From assembly GCA_044224925.1 (NCBI GenBank), contig JBGAJM010000003.1, positions 248,001 through 312,000 of the forward strand: 64,000 bases of DNA, written 5' to 3'. Shown piece after piece: positions 26,783-35,378 of the stretch. Origin of the DNA: Kapaibacterium sp044224925. Lineage in GTDB: Bacteria > Bacteroidota > Ignavibacteria > Kapaibacteriales > Kapaibacteriaceae. Made by a program: the position numbers and the translations under genes. Within the stretch, counting starts at the first letter, position 1, and each line of letters begins with the position of its first letter. A model generated the notes under the pieces. The model saw only the letters and a program-made list of their open reading frames with translations, had not been told where the DNA came from and searched no databases.

Positions 26783-27793
26783 ATGAACATCACCATGCAG
26801 ATGCCGGAGAAGATCCAGATCGATGAGGTCTCTGGTCCGTACCATGCCCGTTTCGTGCTTGCACCGCTCGAAGAAGGCTACGGCGTGACCATCGGTAATG
26901 CGTTTCGACGCGTTCTCCTGTCGTCGATCCAGGGTGCCGCCATCGTCGGGCTCAAGATCAGCGATGTCCAGCATGAGTTCCAAACCATCCCCGGCGTTGT
27001 CGAGGACGTGTGCGAGATCATCTTGAACCTCAAAGAGGTTCGCCTTCGCTTGGTCGACAAGAAAGCACTCAATCGCATCACCCTCAGCAAGAAGGGTTCT
27101 GGCGTGTGGACGGCGAAGGACATCGAAGATGCCAACCCTGGTATCGAAGTGCTCGACCCCGATCACAAGATCGCTACCCTTGGTGAAGACTGCGACTTCG
27201 ACGTTGAACTTCGTATCGGTAAGGGCAAGGGCTACGTTTCATCGGAAGATCAGAACACAACGGACTTCCCAGTGGGCATGATCCCGATCGATTCGATTTT
27301 CACCCCGATCAAGAACGTTGTCTATACCGTTGAGCCATTCCGCGTTGGTCAAAAGACCGACTATGAGCGCCTCATCCTTGATGTGAAGACCGATGGCTCG
27401 ATCACCGCGAACGAAGCCATGCAACATGCCGGCGAGATCCTGAGCGCACACGTTGCCCTCTTCCTTGGTGTGAAGAAGGCAGTGGAAGGCAGCAAGGAAC
27501 AAGGCGGCGGAGAAGATGAAGCCAAAGAAGTAGAGCGTTCACGCGTACGTCGTATCCTCCTGCAACCAGTGGACGAACTCGAACTCTCCGTTCGCGCTCA
27601 CAACTGCTTGAAGGCCGCAAGCATCAAGACGCTTGCCGACCTCGTGAGCCTGCAAGAATCAGACTTGTTGAAGTTCCGCAACTTCGGCCGCAAGTCGCTT
27701 GCTGAACTGTCGGACGTTGTCTATCAGAACAACCTGCAGTTCGGTATGGACGTAGAGCCGTACCTGCGCGACGAGCCGAAAGAATCGGCGTAA
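26783..27793 (+). CDS. rpoA: DNA-directed RNA polymerase alpha subunit
   Basis: Assembly scaffold of RNA polymerase. The N-terminal domain covers about 1-235 (GYGVTIGNAFRRVLLSSIQGAA dimer interface). An acidic Gly/Glu linker (SKEQGGGEDEAKEVE) follows, then the C-terminal domain at about 260-330 (LSVRAHNCLKAASIKTLADLV and FGRKSLAEL), which contacts activators and UP elements. Length 336 is normal. Confidence 0.98.
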   Translation: MNITMQMPEKIQIDEVSGPYHARFVLAPLEEGYGVTIGNAFRRVLLSSIQGAAIVGLKISDVQHEFQTIPGVVEDVCEIILNLKEVRLRLVDKKALNRITLSKKGSGVWTAKDIEDANPGIEVLDPDHKIATLGEDCDFDVELRIGKGKGYVSSEDQNTTDFPVGMIPIDSIFTPIKNVVYTVEPFRVGQKTDYERLILDVKTDGSITANEAMQHAGEILSAHVALFLGVKKAVEGSKEQGGGEDEAKEVERSRVRRILLQPVDELELSVRAHNCLKAASIKTLADLVSLQESDLLKFRNFGRKSLAELSDVVYQNNLQFGMDVEPYLRDEPKESA

Positions 27794-27830
27794 GATTTCG
27801 AGACGACATTCAATCTGAAGAGAAACGATC

Positions 27831-28496
27831 ATGAGACACAACGTAGCCGGACGGAAACTCAAGCGTACAGCAAGTCACAAGCGTGCCATGATGTGCAACC
27901 TTGTTACGTCCCTGTTCGAACACAAGCGCCTGGTGACAACGGAAGCGAAGGCCAAGGAATTGCGCCCATTCGCCGAGCACTTGATCACACGCGCTAAGAA
28001 CGCCTTCAACGGCGAGAAGGCCGGCACCATCAAGGGTGTCGACGTCCACGCTCGTCGCATGGTCGGCCGGTTCGTACAGAACAAGGCCGTCTTGCAGGAA
28101 CTGTTCGACACGATCGCGCCGCTTGTTGCCGATCGTCCGGGTGGATACACCCGTATCACGAAGCTTGGTGTTCGCCGCGGCGATAACGCACCGGAAGCCG
28201 TGATCGAACTCGTCGACTGGTCTGCACCACAAGACGGACGTGTTTCTTCGAAGACGAAGAAGGCAGCCGCTCCTGCAGCCAAGAAGGCAGCTCCGAAGAA
28301 GGCAGCACCAGCCGCAGCACCGGTGGCACCAGCACCCGAAGCCGCACCAGTGGCCGCTCCCGAGCCGGTTGCCGCAGCAGAGGACGAGGTCGCGATGACC
28401 GGCGAGACCGTTTCGCTCGAAGAGCAAGAAACGCCAAGCGCAGAGTCGATCGATGCTGTGGACGAAGCAGCCGACGAGCCAACGCCAGAGGTCTGA
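27831..28496 (+). CDS. rplQ: 50S ribosomal protein L17 with long C-terminal tail
   Basis: Tunnel-exit rim protein. Residues 1 to about 135 are a normal L17 (MRHNVAGRKLKRTASHKRAM, then VTTEAKAKELRPFAEHLIT). After that an 85-residue tail follows: first Lys/Ala/Pro-rich repeats (KKAAAPAAKKAAPKKAAP), then an acidic stretch with many Glu and Asp, ending DEPTPEV. The tail is low-complexity and probably disordered on the ribosome surface near the exit. E. coli L17 has 127 residues against 221 here. Last gene of the cluster. Confidence 0.96.
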   Translation: MRHNVAGRKLKRTASHKRAMMCNLVTSLFEHKRLVTTEAKAKELRPFAEHLITRAKNAFNGEKAGTIKGVDVHARRMVGRFVQNKAVLQELFDTIAPLVADRPGGYTRITKLGVRRGDNAPEAVIELVDWSAPQDGRVSSKTKKAAAPAAKKAAPKKAAPAAAPVAPAPEAAPVAAPEPVAAAEDEVAMTGETVSLEEQETPSAESIDAVDEAADEPTPEV

Positions 28497-28521
28497 TCCG
28501 ACACACGAAGCATGTACATAG

Positions 28522-28556
28522 AACGCCGGGAGTTGCTCCCGGCGTTTTCCTTTTTT
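28522..28556 (+). terminator. Rho-independent terminator after rplQ
   Basis: An 11-bp perfect stem, AACGCCGGGAG with CTCCCGGCGTT, closes a 3-base loop and is followed by two T runs. It ends the ribosomal protein supercluster. Confidence 0.92.
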
Positions 28557-28574
28557 AGACCTCGCTCCAACGCT

Positions 28575-29465
28575 ATGAAGGTCACACAGAACAAGGTCGC
28601 CATCGAACGCACCGCGTCCGGCAGCAAACCGGCACTAAGCCTCCTTGTGTCTGTCTATAACAATACGCGATTCTTCGATCTGGTGTGGGCGAGCATCGAA
28701 GCTCAAACGTTTCGCGATGTGGAAGTGGTCATCTGCGACGATGGCTCCACCGAGACCTCCGTCCGCCACATGCTCGATCGCATCGAACACTCGTCCCTCG
28801 CTTGTTCCCATTGCTGGCACGACGATCAGGGCTTCCGCAAGAATCGCATCCTGAATGCCGGCGTGCTCACAGCATCGGCCGACTATCTTGTGTTCATCGA
28901 TGGCGACTGTATCCTGCATCCTCGCTTCCTTGCCGAACATGCCGCCTGCAAGCGCGATCATGCGGTGTTGGCGGGACGAAGACTGGAACTCTCCGAACAG
29001 ATCTCGAATGAACTGACGTCGGAACTGGTGACCAACGGATACCTGCAGAAGAATCTACTGCGCATCATGTATGCCATCCGTCATCAGCCCGGAAACAACG
29101 GATCCAAAGGCATCTACATTCCCAGCTCGACGGTGCGCGCACTGCGCGGCTCGAAGAAGGGCAGCATTCTCGGTTGCAACTTCTCGCTGCATCGGTCCGA
29201 TCTGCTGAGCGTGAACGGATTCGATACGCGATATGAAGGACCGGGCTACGGCGAAGACTCCGACCTCGAACTACGTCTGCGCGCTAACGGCGTGGAGATC
29301 GTACCGTTCTCGAATGCCGCCGTCCAGTATCATCTCTGGCATCGTGTGCAGGAACGCTCCTCACCGAATGCCGCACTCTATGCCCAGGCCGTCGCATCTG
29401 CACTGGCGCGCACGCCACACGGCATTGCCGAACAACAACGAGAAGAAGAGGCAGCACATGGCTGA
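28575..29465 (+). CDS. Family 2 glycosyltransferase (GT-A fold)
   Basis: Transfers a sugar from a nucleotide donor to an unknown acceptor. I start at ATG 28575 (296 residues), since the longer frame would run through the terminator. The nucleotide-binding start SLLVSVYNN is at about 22-30, Asp55-Asp56 follow, and the metal-binding DGD triplet is at 109-111 (FIDGDCILHP). A C-terminal segment YGEDSDLELRLRANG fits the glycosyltransferase 7C/galactosyltransferase motif. No membrane helices. It overlaps engB by 8 bases. The acceptor, perhaps a cell-surface glycan, is unknown. Confidence 0.85.
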   Translation: MKVTQNKVAIERTASGSKPALSLLVSVYNNTRFFDLVWASIEAQTFRDVEVVICDDGSTETSVRHMLDRIEHSSLACSHCWHDDQGFRKNRILNAGVLTASADYLVFIDGDCILHPRFLAEHAACKRDHAVLAGRRLELSEQISNELTSELVTNGYLQKNLLRIMYAIRHQPGNNGSKGIYIPSSTVRALRGSKKGSILGCNFSLHRSDLLSVNGFDTRYEGPGYGEDSDLELRLRANGVEIVPFSNAAVQYHLWHRVQERSSPNAALYAQAVASALARTPHGIAEQQREEEAAHG

Positions 29466-30072
29466 AGTACACCTACAGGCAACGTTCATCAAGGGCGCAT
29501 CGAAACCGGAACACTTCCCGGATTCGAAGATGCCGGAGATCGCCATGATCGGCAGATCGAACGTTGGGAAGTCGTCGCTCATCAACGCCATCCTGCGCAA
29601 CAACGCCATGGCCAAGGTGAGCAATACGCCCGGAAAGACACGCGAGATCAACTTCTTCGCTACGGACATCGGCATCGTCCTTGTCGACCTTCCGGGCTAT
29701 GGCTATGCATCGGTAAGCAAGGCGCAACGACAGCAATTCGCAGCATTGAACAAGGCCTATCTCTTCGAACGTCGTCAGTGCAAATTGGTCTGTGTATTGC
29801 TTGACGGTCGTATCGATCCGCAGGCGCACGATCTCTCGCTCATCGAAGAGCTGGAGCTGGCGCAACGTCGGTTCTTGTGCGTGATCACCAAGACCGATAA
29901 GCTGTCGAAGACCGAGGCGGCCGAACGCCTTGAGCAGATCCGCGATCTTGTGAAGGACTGCGCCTATGCGTTCGATGTTGTGTCCACGTCCGCCAAAGAA
30001 GGCGAAGGACGGACGCAACTCATCGGCATCATGAAAAAGGTTCGCGATCTACAGGAGACACCATCGCTATGA
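29458..30072 (+). CDS. engB: Ribosome biogenesis GTP-binding protein EngB (YsxC/YihA)
   Basis: Small GTPase needed for 50S subunit maturation. The 204-residue product starts at ATG 29458, where the frame meets the family N-terminus. G1 GRSNVGKSS is at 32-40, G2 NTPGKTREINFF follows, G3 is DLPGYGYA and G4 TKTDKL. It overlaps the glycosyltransferase gene at its 5' end and purE at its 3' end (ATGA), so the three are translationally linked. Confidence 0.96.
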   Translation: MAEVHLQATFIKGASKPEHFPDSKMPEIAMIGRSNVGKSSLINAILRNNAMAKVSNTPGKTREINFFATDIGIVLVDLPGYGYASVSKAQRQQFAALNKAYLFERRQCKLVCVLLDGRIDPQAHDLSLIEELELAQRRFLCVITKTDKLSKTEAAERLEQIRDLVKDCAYAFDVVSTSAKEGEGRTQLIGIMKKVRDLQETPSL

Positions 30073-30554
30073 ACACAGCACCACTTGTCGGCATCATCAT
30101 GGGAAGCGATTCTGACCTTCCCACCATGCGCGATGCCGCTGCCATTTGCGAAGAGTTCAATGTGCCATACGAGATCAAGGTGGTGAGCGCGCATCGCACC
30201 CCGGCCGACATGGCGGACTATGGCACCACGGCGCATACGCGTGGCATCAAGATCATCATTGCCGGTGCCGGCGGTTCAGCGCACTTGCCGGGAATGATCG
30301 CTGCCTTCTCGCCCTTGCCGGTGATCGGCGTGCCCATTGCAACGAAGAACCTTCGCGGACTCGACTCGCTGATGAGCATCGTGCAAATGCCGGCCGGTGT
30401 GCCCGTGGCCACCGTGGCCATTGGTGGCGGACGGAATGCCGGCATCCTTGCCGTCGAGATCCTGTCCGTGGCCGATGCCTCACTGCAAGAACGACTCATC
30501 GCCTATAAAACACGCTTAGCAGAGGACTCTCGCGAAAAGAACGCGCACTTGTAG
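30069..30554 (+). CDS. purE: N5-carboxyaminoimidazole ribonucleotide mutase, class I PurE
   Basis: Purine biosynthesis: converts N5-CAIR to CAIR. The 161 residues carry the family motifs MGSDSDLPTM (11-20) and the active-site SAHRTP with His42, plus the GAGGSAHLPGM phosphate loop. Class I length and pattern mean it works with PurK rather than directly with CO2. purK is not in the window. Confidence 0.96.
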   Translation: MNTAPLVGIIMGSDSDLPTMRDAAAICEEFNVPYEIKVVSAHRTPADMADYGTTAHTRGIKIIIAGAGGSAHLPGMIAAFSPLPVIGVPIATKNLRGLDSLMSIVQMPAGVPVATVAIGGGRNAGILAVEILSVADASLQERLIAYKTRLAEDSREKNAHL

Positions 30555-30587
30555 CGTTCGTTGTTGTACCCACTATTGTTTGGAGCC

Positions 30588-31127
30588 ATGGAGATAACGG
30601 TCTGCGTTGCAGACGAACGCCACATTGTATTTGCAGAGGCGATCGTCGACGCAATCTTTCACGCCGCCCAGAAACGCGGCACGGGTATCGCTCGTCGGAC
30701 CCCGGAATACGTCGCGCAAAAGATCCGTGAGGGGAAGGCCATCGTGGCCATCACGGACGATGAACGCTTTGCCGGCTTTTGTTATATCGAGACCTGGGAA
30801 CACGGCAGATATGTTGCCAACTCCGGTCTGATCGTTGTCGAAGAGTTCCGACATCAACACTTGGCCCGACGTATCAAACGCGCCGCCTTTGAACTCTCTC
30901 GCTCGAAATACCCAGATGCCAAGATCTTCGGCATCACCACAAGTGCTGCCGTGATGAAGCTCAACAGCGAGCTTGGCTATCTGCCCGTCCACTTCTCCGA
31001 ACTCACAACCGATGATGTGTTCTGGAACGGTTGCAAAAGCTGTCCGAACTACGACATCCTTCAACGCACGGAACGCAAGATGTGCTTGTGCACAGGCATG
31101 CTGTTCGATCCGGAGTCAAAGAAATGA
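30588..31127 (+). CDS. GNAT acyltransferase heading the arginine operon, with C-terminal Cys cluster
   Basis: Probably acylates glutamate (acetyl- or succinyl-CoA donor) as the first step of arginine synthesis. I start at ATG 30588, preceded by TGGAG (179 residues); a TTG nine codons earlier is less likely. The GNAT core has beta-4 and the CoA loop around EEFRHQHLARRIKRAAF. The C-terminus holds CxxC (GCKSCPNY) and CxC (MCLCTGM), a possible zinc site. The gene overlaps argG by 4 bases. Position as first gene of a full arginine operon is the main evidence for substrate; a role as argA is inference. Confidence 0.75.
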   Translation: MEITVCVADERHIVFAEAIVDAIFHAAQKRGTGIARRTPEYVAQKIREGKAIVAITDDERFAGFCYIETWEHGRYVANSGLIVVEEFRHQHLARRIKRAAFELSRSKYPDAKIFGITTSAAVMKLNSELGYLPVHFSELTTDDVFWNGCKSCPNYDILQRTERKMCLCTGMLFDPESKK

Positions 31128-32317
31128 ACACGGTCCTCTTGGCATTTTCGGGCGGACTCGACACGAGCTACTGCGCACGCTATCTGAGCGTTGAGCGCGG
31201 ACTCGTCGTCCACTCCGTCATCGTGAACACCGGCGGCTTCTCCGATGCCGAACTGCAACGCATCGACGAACGCGCCCATGCATGCGGCGTTGCTTCGCAC
31301 GTTGCGCTCGATCGCACCGAGCAATTGTACACGTCCGTGCTTCGCTATCTCATCGCCGGCAACATTCTCAAGAACGCCACCTATCCGCTGTCGGTGAGCG
31401 CCGAGCGCGTCGTCCAGGCCATTGCCATCGCCGAACATGCACGCGCTCTTGGCGTCGACGCGATCGCGCATGGCAGCACCGGTGCCGGCAACGATCAGAT
31501 ACGCTTCGACGTGATCTTCCGCATTCTCTGTCCGGAGATCGAAGTGCTCACGCCTATCCGCGATCAACAACTGTCGCGCGAAGCCGAGATCGCCTACCTC
31601 ACCGAACATGGTGTGGCAGGAGATTGGACGAAGTCCGCCTACTCCGTCAACCAAGGCATCTGGGGCACCACCATTGGTGGACGTGAGACACTCACCAGCA
31701 ACATGCCATTGGCGAAGGAGGCATGGGGCGAGGCGGCAAAGCTCGGCACTGCAGAACGCGAGACCATTGCCATTACGTTCGAACAGGGAGAACCTGTTGC
31801 GCTCGATGGTGTGGTGATGTCACCCGTCGACGTGATCCGCGCCATCGAAGCACGCGCACGTCCGTACGGCATCGGTCGCGACATGCACGTGGGCGACACG
31901 ATCATTGGCATCAAGGGGCGCGTAGCCTTCGAAGCCGCAGCAGCACTCGTTCTGATCAAAGCACACCACGTGCTCGAGAAGCATACGCTCTCGAAGTGGC
32001 AGCTCAATCTCAAAGACCAACTGTCGTTGTGGTACGGACAGCTTCTGCACGAAGGACTCTTCCTCGAATCGGCCATGCGCAGTATCGAAGCGTTCTATCG
32101 CGATACGCAACAGCATGTGTCGGGCGTTGTGAACGTCGAGCTTGCCTCGGAACGCTTCACCGTGCTTGGCATCACGTCGCCGAACGATCTCATGCGCTCC
32201 GGCTTTGCATCGTATGGCGAAATGAATCGTGCATGGTCCGGCGCCGACGTGAAGGGCTTCGCCGCCATCGCCGCCATCCCGTCCATGCTTTCCAGATCCG
32301 TTCACGGAGAAGCGTAA
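31124..32317 (+). CDS. argG: Argininosuccinate synthase
   Basis: Joins citrulline and aspartate using ATP. The 397-residue product starts at ATG 31124 with the PP-loop motif SGGLDTS at 9-15. The motifs HGSTGAGNDQIRFD (citrulline and aspartate contacts) and the segment VNQGIWGTTIGGRET are present. It overlaps the GNAT gene (ATGA) and argC (TAATG). In E. coli the enzyme is about 447 residues; this shorter form is the common bacterial type. Confidence 0.96.
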   Translation: MNTVLLAFSGGLDTSYCARYLSVERGLVVHSVIVNTGGFSDAELQRIDERAHACGVASHVALDRTEQLYTSVLRYLIAGNILKNATYPLSVSAERVVQAIAIAEHARALGVDAIAHGSTGAGNDQIRFDVIFRILCPEIEVLTPIRDQQLSREAEIAYLTEHGVAGDWTKSAYSVNQGIWGTTIGGRETLTSNMPLAKEAWGEAAKLGTAERETIAITFEQGEPVALDGVVMSPVDVIRAIEARARPYGIGRDMHVGDTIIGIKGRVAFEAAAALVLIKAHHVLEKHTLSKWQLNLKDQLSLWYGQLLHEGLFLESAMRSIEAFYRDTQQHVSGVVNVELASERFTVLGITSPNDLMRSGFASYGEMNRAWSGADVKGFAAIAAIPSMLSRSVHGEA

Positions 32318-33264
32318 TGCAAAGCATCGTTGTTGTTGGAGCGGCCGGCTACACTGGTGGCGAACTCATTCGCATGCTCATCGCCCATCCGCGCGTCATC
32401 CAAGGCGCCTACCGTCTTGTCTGCATGAGCTCGTCGCACGAAGGACAACCCGTCACCGCTGCACATCCCGATCTCTTGGGCATGTGCGATCTCGTCTTCA
32501 CGAACACGTTGCCCGACGATCCTGCCGTGGTCTTTCTCTGTCTCGGTCATGGAAAGTCCGCGCCCTGGATCCAGTACCGCGCCTTGCCCGATGCATGTGT
32601 GGTGATCGATCTCAGTCACGATCATCGTCTCGACCCATCGTGGACGTACGGTCTGCCCGAACGCAACCGCGATGCCATCGCATCAAGCACACGCATTGCA
32701 AATCCCGGCTGCTTCGCCACGTGCATCGAACTTGCCTTGCTGCCCTTGTCCCTCCACGGCATGTTGCCTGCGTCGATCCACACCACGGCCATCACCGGCA
32801 GTACCGGTGCGGGTCAGGCGCCATCGGACACAACGCACTACTCGTGGCGCGCGCACAATCTCAGCGTCTACAAGGCCTTCGATCACCAGCATCTTCCGGA
32901 GATCGAACGCACCATCGGACGTCGACCCATCCTCGTTCCCATGCGTGGACCCTTCACACGAGGCATCCTTGCAACATCAGTGCTCGAATGCACCACGTCG
33001 GAGGATGACCTCCGCGAGTTGTATCACGCAACGTATGCCACGCATCCGTTCACGCATGTGGCGCACGACCTGCCCGATGTGAAGCGCGTGGTGAACACGA
33101 ACCACTGTCAGATCGGACTTCAACGGACCGACGATCAACTGCTCGTTGTGTCGGTGATCGATAATCTTGTGAAGGGCGCCAGCGGCCAAGCAATTCAGAA
33201 CATGAACCTCGCCCTCCACTTCGAAGAAACCGAAGGTCTTCACCTCAAGGCACTCGCCTACTAA
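32317..33264 (+). CDS. argC: N-acyl-gamma-glutamyl-phosphate reductase
   Basis: NADPH-dependent reduction of the N-acylglutamyl phosphate to the semialdehyde. The 315 residues start at ATG 32317 with the Rossmann motif GAAGYTGGEL (8-17). The catalytic Cys is Cys132 (ANPGCFAT). The C-terminal GSTGAGQAPS and NTNHCQIG segments fit the family. Whether the substrate is N-acetyl or N-succinyl cannot be told from sequence; in Bacteroides fragilis the pathway uses succinyl. Confidence 0.95.
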   Translation: MQSIVVVGAAGYTGGELIRMLIAHPRVIQGAYRLVCMSSSHEGQPVTAAHPDLLGMCDLVFTNTLPDDPAVVFLCLGHGKSAPWIQYRALPDACVVIDLSHDHRLDPSWTYGLPERNRDAIASSTRIANPGCFATCIELALLPLSLHGMLPASIHTTAITGSTGAGQAPSDTTHYSWRAHNLSVYKAFDHQHLPEIERTIGRRPILVPMRGPFTRGILATSVLECTTSEDDLRELYHATYATHPFTHVAHDLPDVKRVVNTNHCQIGLQRTDDQLLVVSVIDNLVKGASGQAIQNMNLALHFEETEGLHLKALAY

Positions 33265-33294
33265 CTCGTCACTTGTCACTTGTCACTTGTCACT
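33265..33294 (+). repeat. Heptamer tandem repeat between argC and argD
   Basis: Three exact copies of CACTTGT (33270-33290) with partial units on each side fill the whole 30-base gap from the argC stop to the argD ATG. The reverse complement, ACAAGTG, is the unit found upstream of the large T9SS gene at 43253. No ribosome-binding site can be seen in it. Confidence 0.85.
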
Positions 33295-34431
33295 ATGCTC
33301 TTACCAGTCTACTCCCTCCTCCCTCTCCACCTTACCCGTGGCTCCGGCAGCACGGTATGGGATGTGCATGGCACGCCGTACTTGGACTTGTATGGCGGAC
33401 ATGCGGTGATCTCCATCGGACATTCGCATCCGGACTACGTGAAGGCGATCACCGAACAGGTGGGACGGTTGGGATTCTATTCGAACTCTGTGCATCTCGA
33501 CATTCAAGACGAACTCGCCACAGCGTTGGGTCGTGTTGCCGGCTACCCCGACTACAAGCTCTTCCTCTGCAACAGTGGCGCAGAGGCCAATGAGAACGCG
33601 TTGAAGCTTGCATCGTTCGTCACCGGCAGGTCGCGCGTGATCTCCTTCCGCGGCGCCTTCCACGGCCGCACGTCGCTTGCTGTTGCGGCCACCGACAACC
33701 CTCGCATCGTCGCACCGGTGAACAGCACCAATGCGGTGACGTTCGTCCCGCTCAACGATGCCGATGCTGTGCGTGCAGAACTCGAACGCGGCGATGTGGC
33801 CGCTGTCATCATCGAAGGCATTCAAGGTGTGGCAGGTATCCATCTTCCCACCGACGCATTTCTTCAACAGCTTGCGGCCTTGTGCACCGAGTATGGCGCC
33901 TTGCTTGTGCTCGACGAAGTGCAGAGTGGTGTTGGTCGGACCGGACAGTTCTTCGCGCATCAACATGCCGGCATCCGTCCACCGCTCATCACCATGGCCA
34001 AGGGTCTTGGCAACGGATTTCCCATTGGTGGTGTGCTCGTGCATCCCGACATCGACGTGTGGATCGGCGAGCTGGGCACCACCTTCGGCGGCAACCCGCT
34101 TGCATGCGCCGCGGCTCTCTCGGTGCTGCGTGTGATCGACCACTGCGAGCTCATCGAGCGTGCAGGTCGCGTTGGCACTCGCATCATGCAACGCTATGCC
34201 GGGGTGGAAGGTGTGAAGGCGGTACGGGGCAGGGGACTCATGATCGGCATCGATCTCGAAGAACCATGCGAGCCCACACGTACCGCACTCTGGAAAGAAC
34301 ATCGCATCCTTACCGGCAATGCGTCATCGAAAGAGACCATTCGTATCCTTCCCGCCCTCACGATCGCCGAAGACGCCCTCGATCGGTCAGCAGAGGCACT
34401 CCAACTCGCACTCGCACAGGAGACGGCATGA
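33295..34431 (+). CDS. argD: Acylornithine aminotransferase
   Basis: PLP enzyme converting N-acylglutamate semialdehyde to N-acylornithine. The 378 residues are counted from ATG 33295; a TTG further up lies inside the heptamer repeat. Class III aminotransferase landmarks are SGAEANENALK (94-104), LDEVQSGVGRTG (206-217) and the Schiff-base Lys236 in TMAKGLGNGFPIGG. It is the only gene of the operon separated by a repeat from its upstream neighbour. Its stop overlaps argF (ATGA). Confidence 0.95.
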   Translation: MLLPVYSLLPLHLTRGSGSTVWDVHGTPYLDLYGGHAVISIGHSHPDYVKAITEQVGRLGFYSNSVHLDIQDELATALGRVAGYPDYKLFLCNSGAEANENALKLASFVTGRSRVISFRGAFHGRTSLAVAATDNPRIVAPVNSTNAVTFVPLNDADAVRAELERGDVAAVIIEGIQGVAGIHLPTDAFLQQLAALCTEYGALLVLDEVQSGVGRTGQFFAHQHAGIRPPLITMAKGLGNGFPIGGVLVHPDIDVWIGELGTTFGGNPLACAAALSVLRVIDHCELIERAGRVGTRIMQRYAGVEGVKAVRGRGLMIGIDLEEPCEPTRTALWKEHRILTGNASSKETIRILPALTIAEDALDRSAEALQLALAQETA

Positions 34432-35378
34432 AGCGGTTCACCGATGTTCACAGTCTGCACGCATTGCCGGATGCATTGCAAGAAGCGCTTGCCCTCAAGG
34501 CCGACCCATGGGCGCATGCATCGTTCGGTGCGCGCAAGACATTGGGTCTGCTCTTCATGAACCCATCCCTGCGCACGCGCATGAGCACGCAGAAGGCCGC
34601 CGCACTCTTGGGTATGGATGTGATGGTGCTCAATGCGGGAAGCGATTCGTGGACGTTGGAAACGCGTGATGGAGTGGTGATGGATGGTGGTGCTACGGAG
34701 CACATCAAGGAGGCCGCTGCCGTCATGGGTCAGTACTGCGATATCCTTGGCGTGCGCACGTTCGCCGGACTGCAGGATCGCGACGCCGATTATCGCGAAG
34801 ACGTGATGGAGAGCTTCATTCGCTATGCGGGTGTGCCCGTGATCTCGCTTGAGAGCGCAACACGTCACCCATTGCAGAGCTTTGCCGATCTCATCACCAT
34901 CGAGACCACAAAGAGAGTCGCACGTCCACGCGTCGTCCTCACATGGGCACCGCATCCCAAGGCGCTTCCACAGGCCGTTGCGAATTCATTCGTCGAATGG
35001 ATGCGTCATGCCGAGGTGGACCTTGTCGTCACGCATCCACATGGCTATGAGCTCGCGCCGGAATTCGTCGATGGTGTGCATGTGGAGTATGATCAGGATG
35101 CAGCGCTCGACGGAGCCGACTACGTGTATGCGAAGAATTGGTCGAGCTATACATCGTACGGACAGATCCTCTCCAGCGATCGTTCGTGGACCGTTACGGA
35201 AGAGAAGATGCGCCGCACCAACAATGCGCGCTTCATGCACTGTCTGCCCGTTCGACGCAACATGATCGTCACGGACGGTGTGTTGGATGGTCCGTCCTCC
35301 ATCGTGATCGAGCAGGCCGGCAATCGCGTCGTCAGCGCACAGACCGTGCTCCTGCAGATGCTCAAGGCAATGCCATGA
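34428..35378 (+). CDS. argF: N-acylornithine carbamoyltransferase (ArgF' type)
   Basis: Transfers carbamoyl phosphate to N-acylornithine rather than to free ornithine. The 316 residues resemble the B. fragilis succinylornithine enzyme over the whole length: carbamoyl-phosphate loop SLRTRMSTQ (47-55), HPLQSFADL (147-155), HCLPVRRNM (271-279). The residue that separates acetyl- from succinylornithine enzymes (Glu92 in Xanthomonas, Pro90 in B. fragilis) aligns with Thr90 here (DGGAT). Loss of Glu argues for the succinyl substrate, as small or hydrophobic replacements did in Xanthomonas mutants. It overlaps argD and argB. Confidence 0.92.
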   Translation: MKRFTDVHSLHALPDALQEALALKADPWAHASFGARKTLGLLFMNPSLRTRMSTQKAAALLGMDVMVLNAGSDSWTLETRDGVVMDGGATEHIKEAAAVMGQYCDILGVRTFAGLQDRDADYREDVMESFIRYAGVPVISLESATRHPLQSFADLITIETTKRVARPRVVLTWAPHPKALPQAVANSFVEWMRHAEVDLVVTHPHGYELAPEFVDGVHVEYDQDAALDGADYVYAKNWSSYTSYGQILSSDRSWTVTEEKMRRTNNARFMHCLPVRRNMIVTDGVLDGPSSIVIEQAGNRVVSAQTVLLQMLKAMP

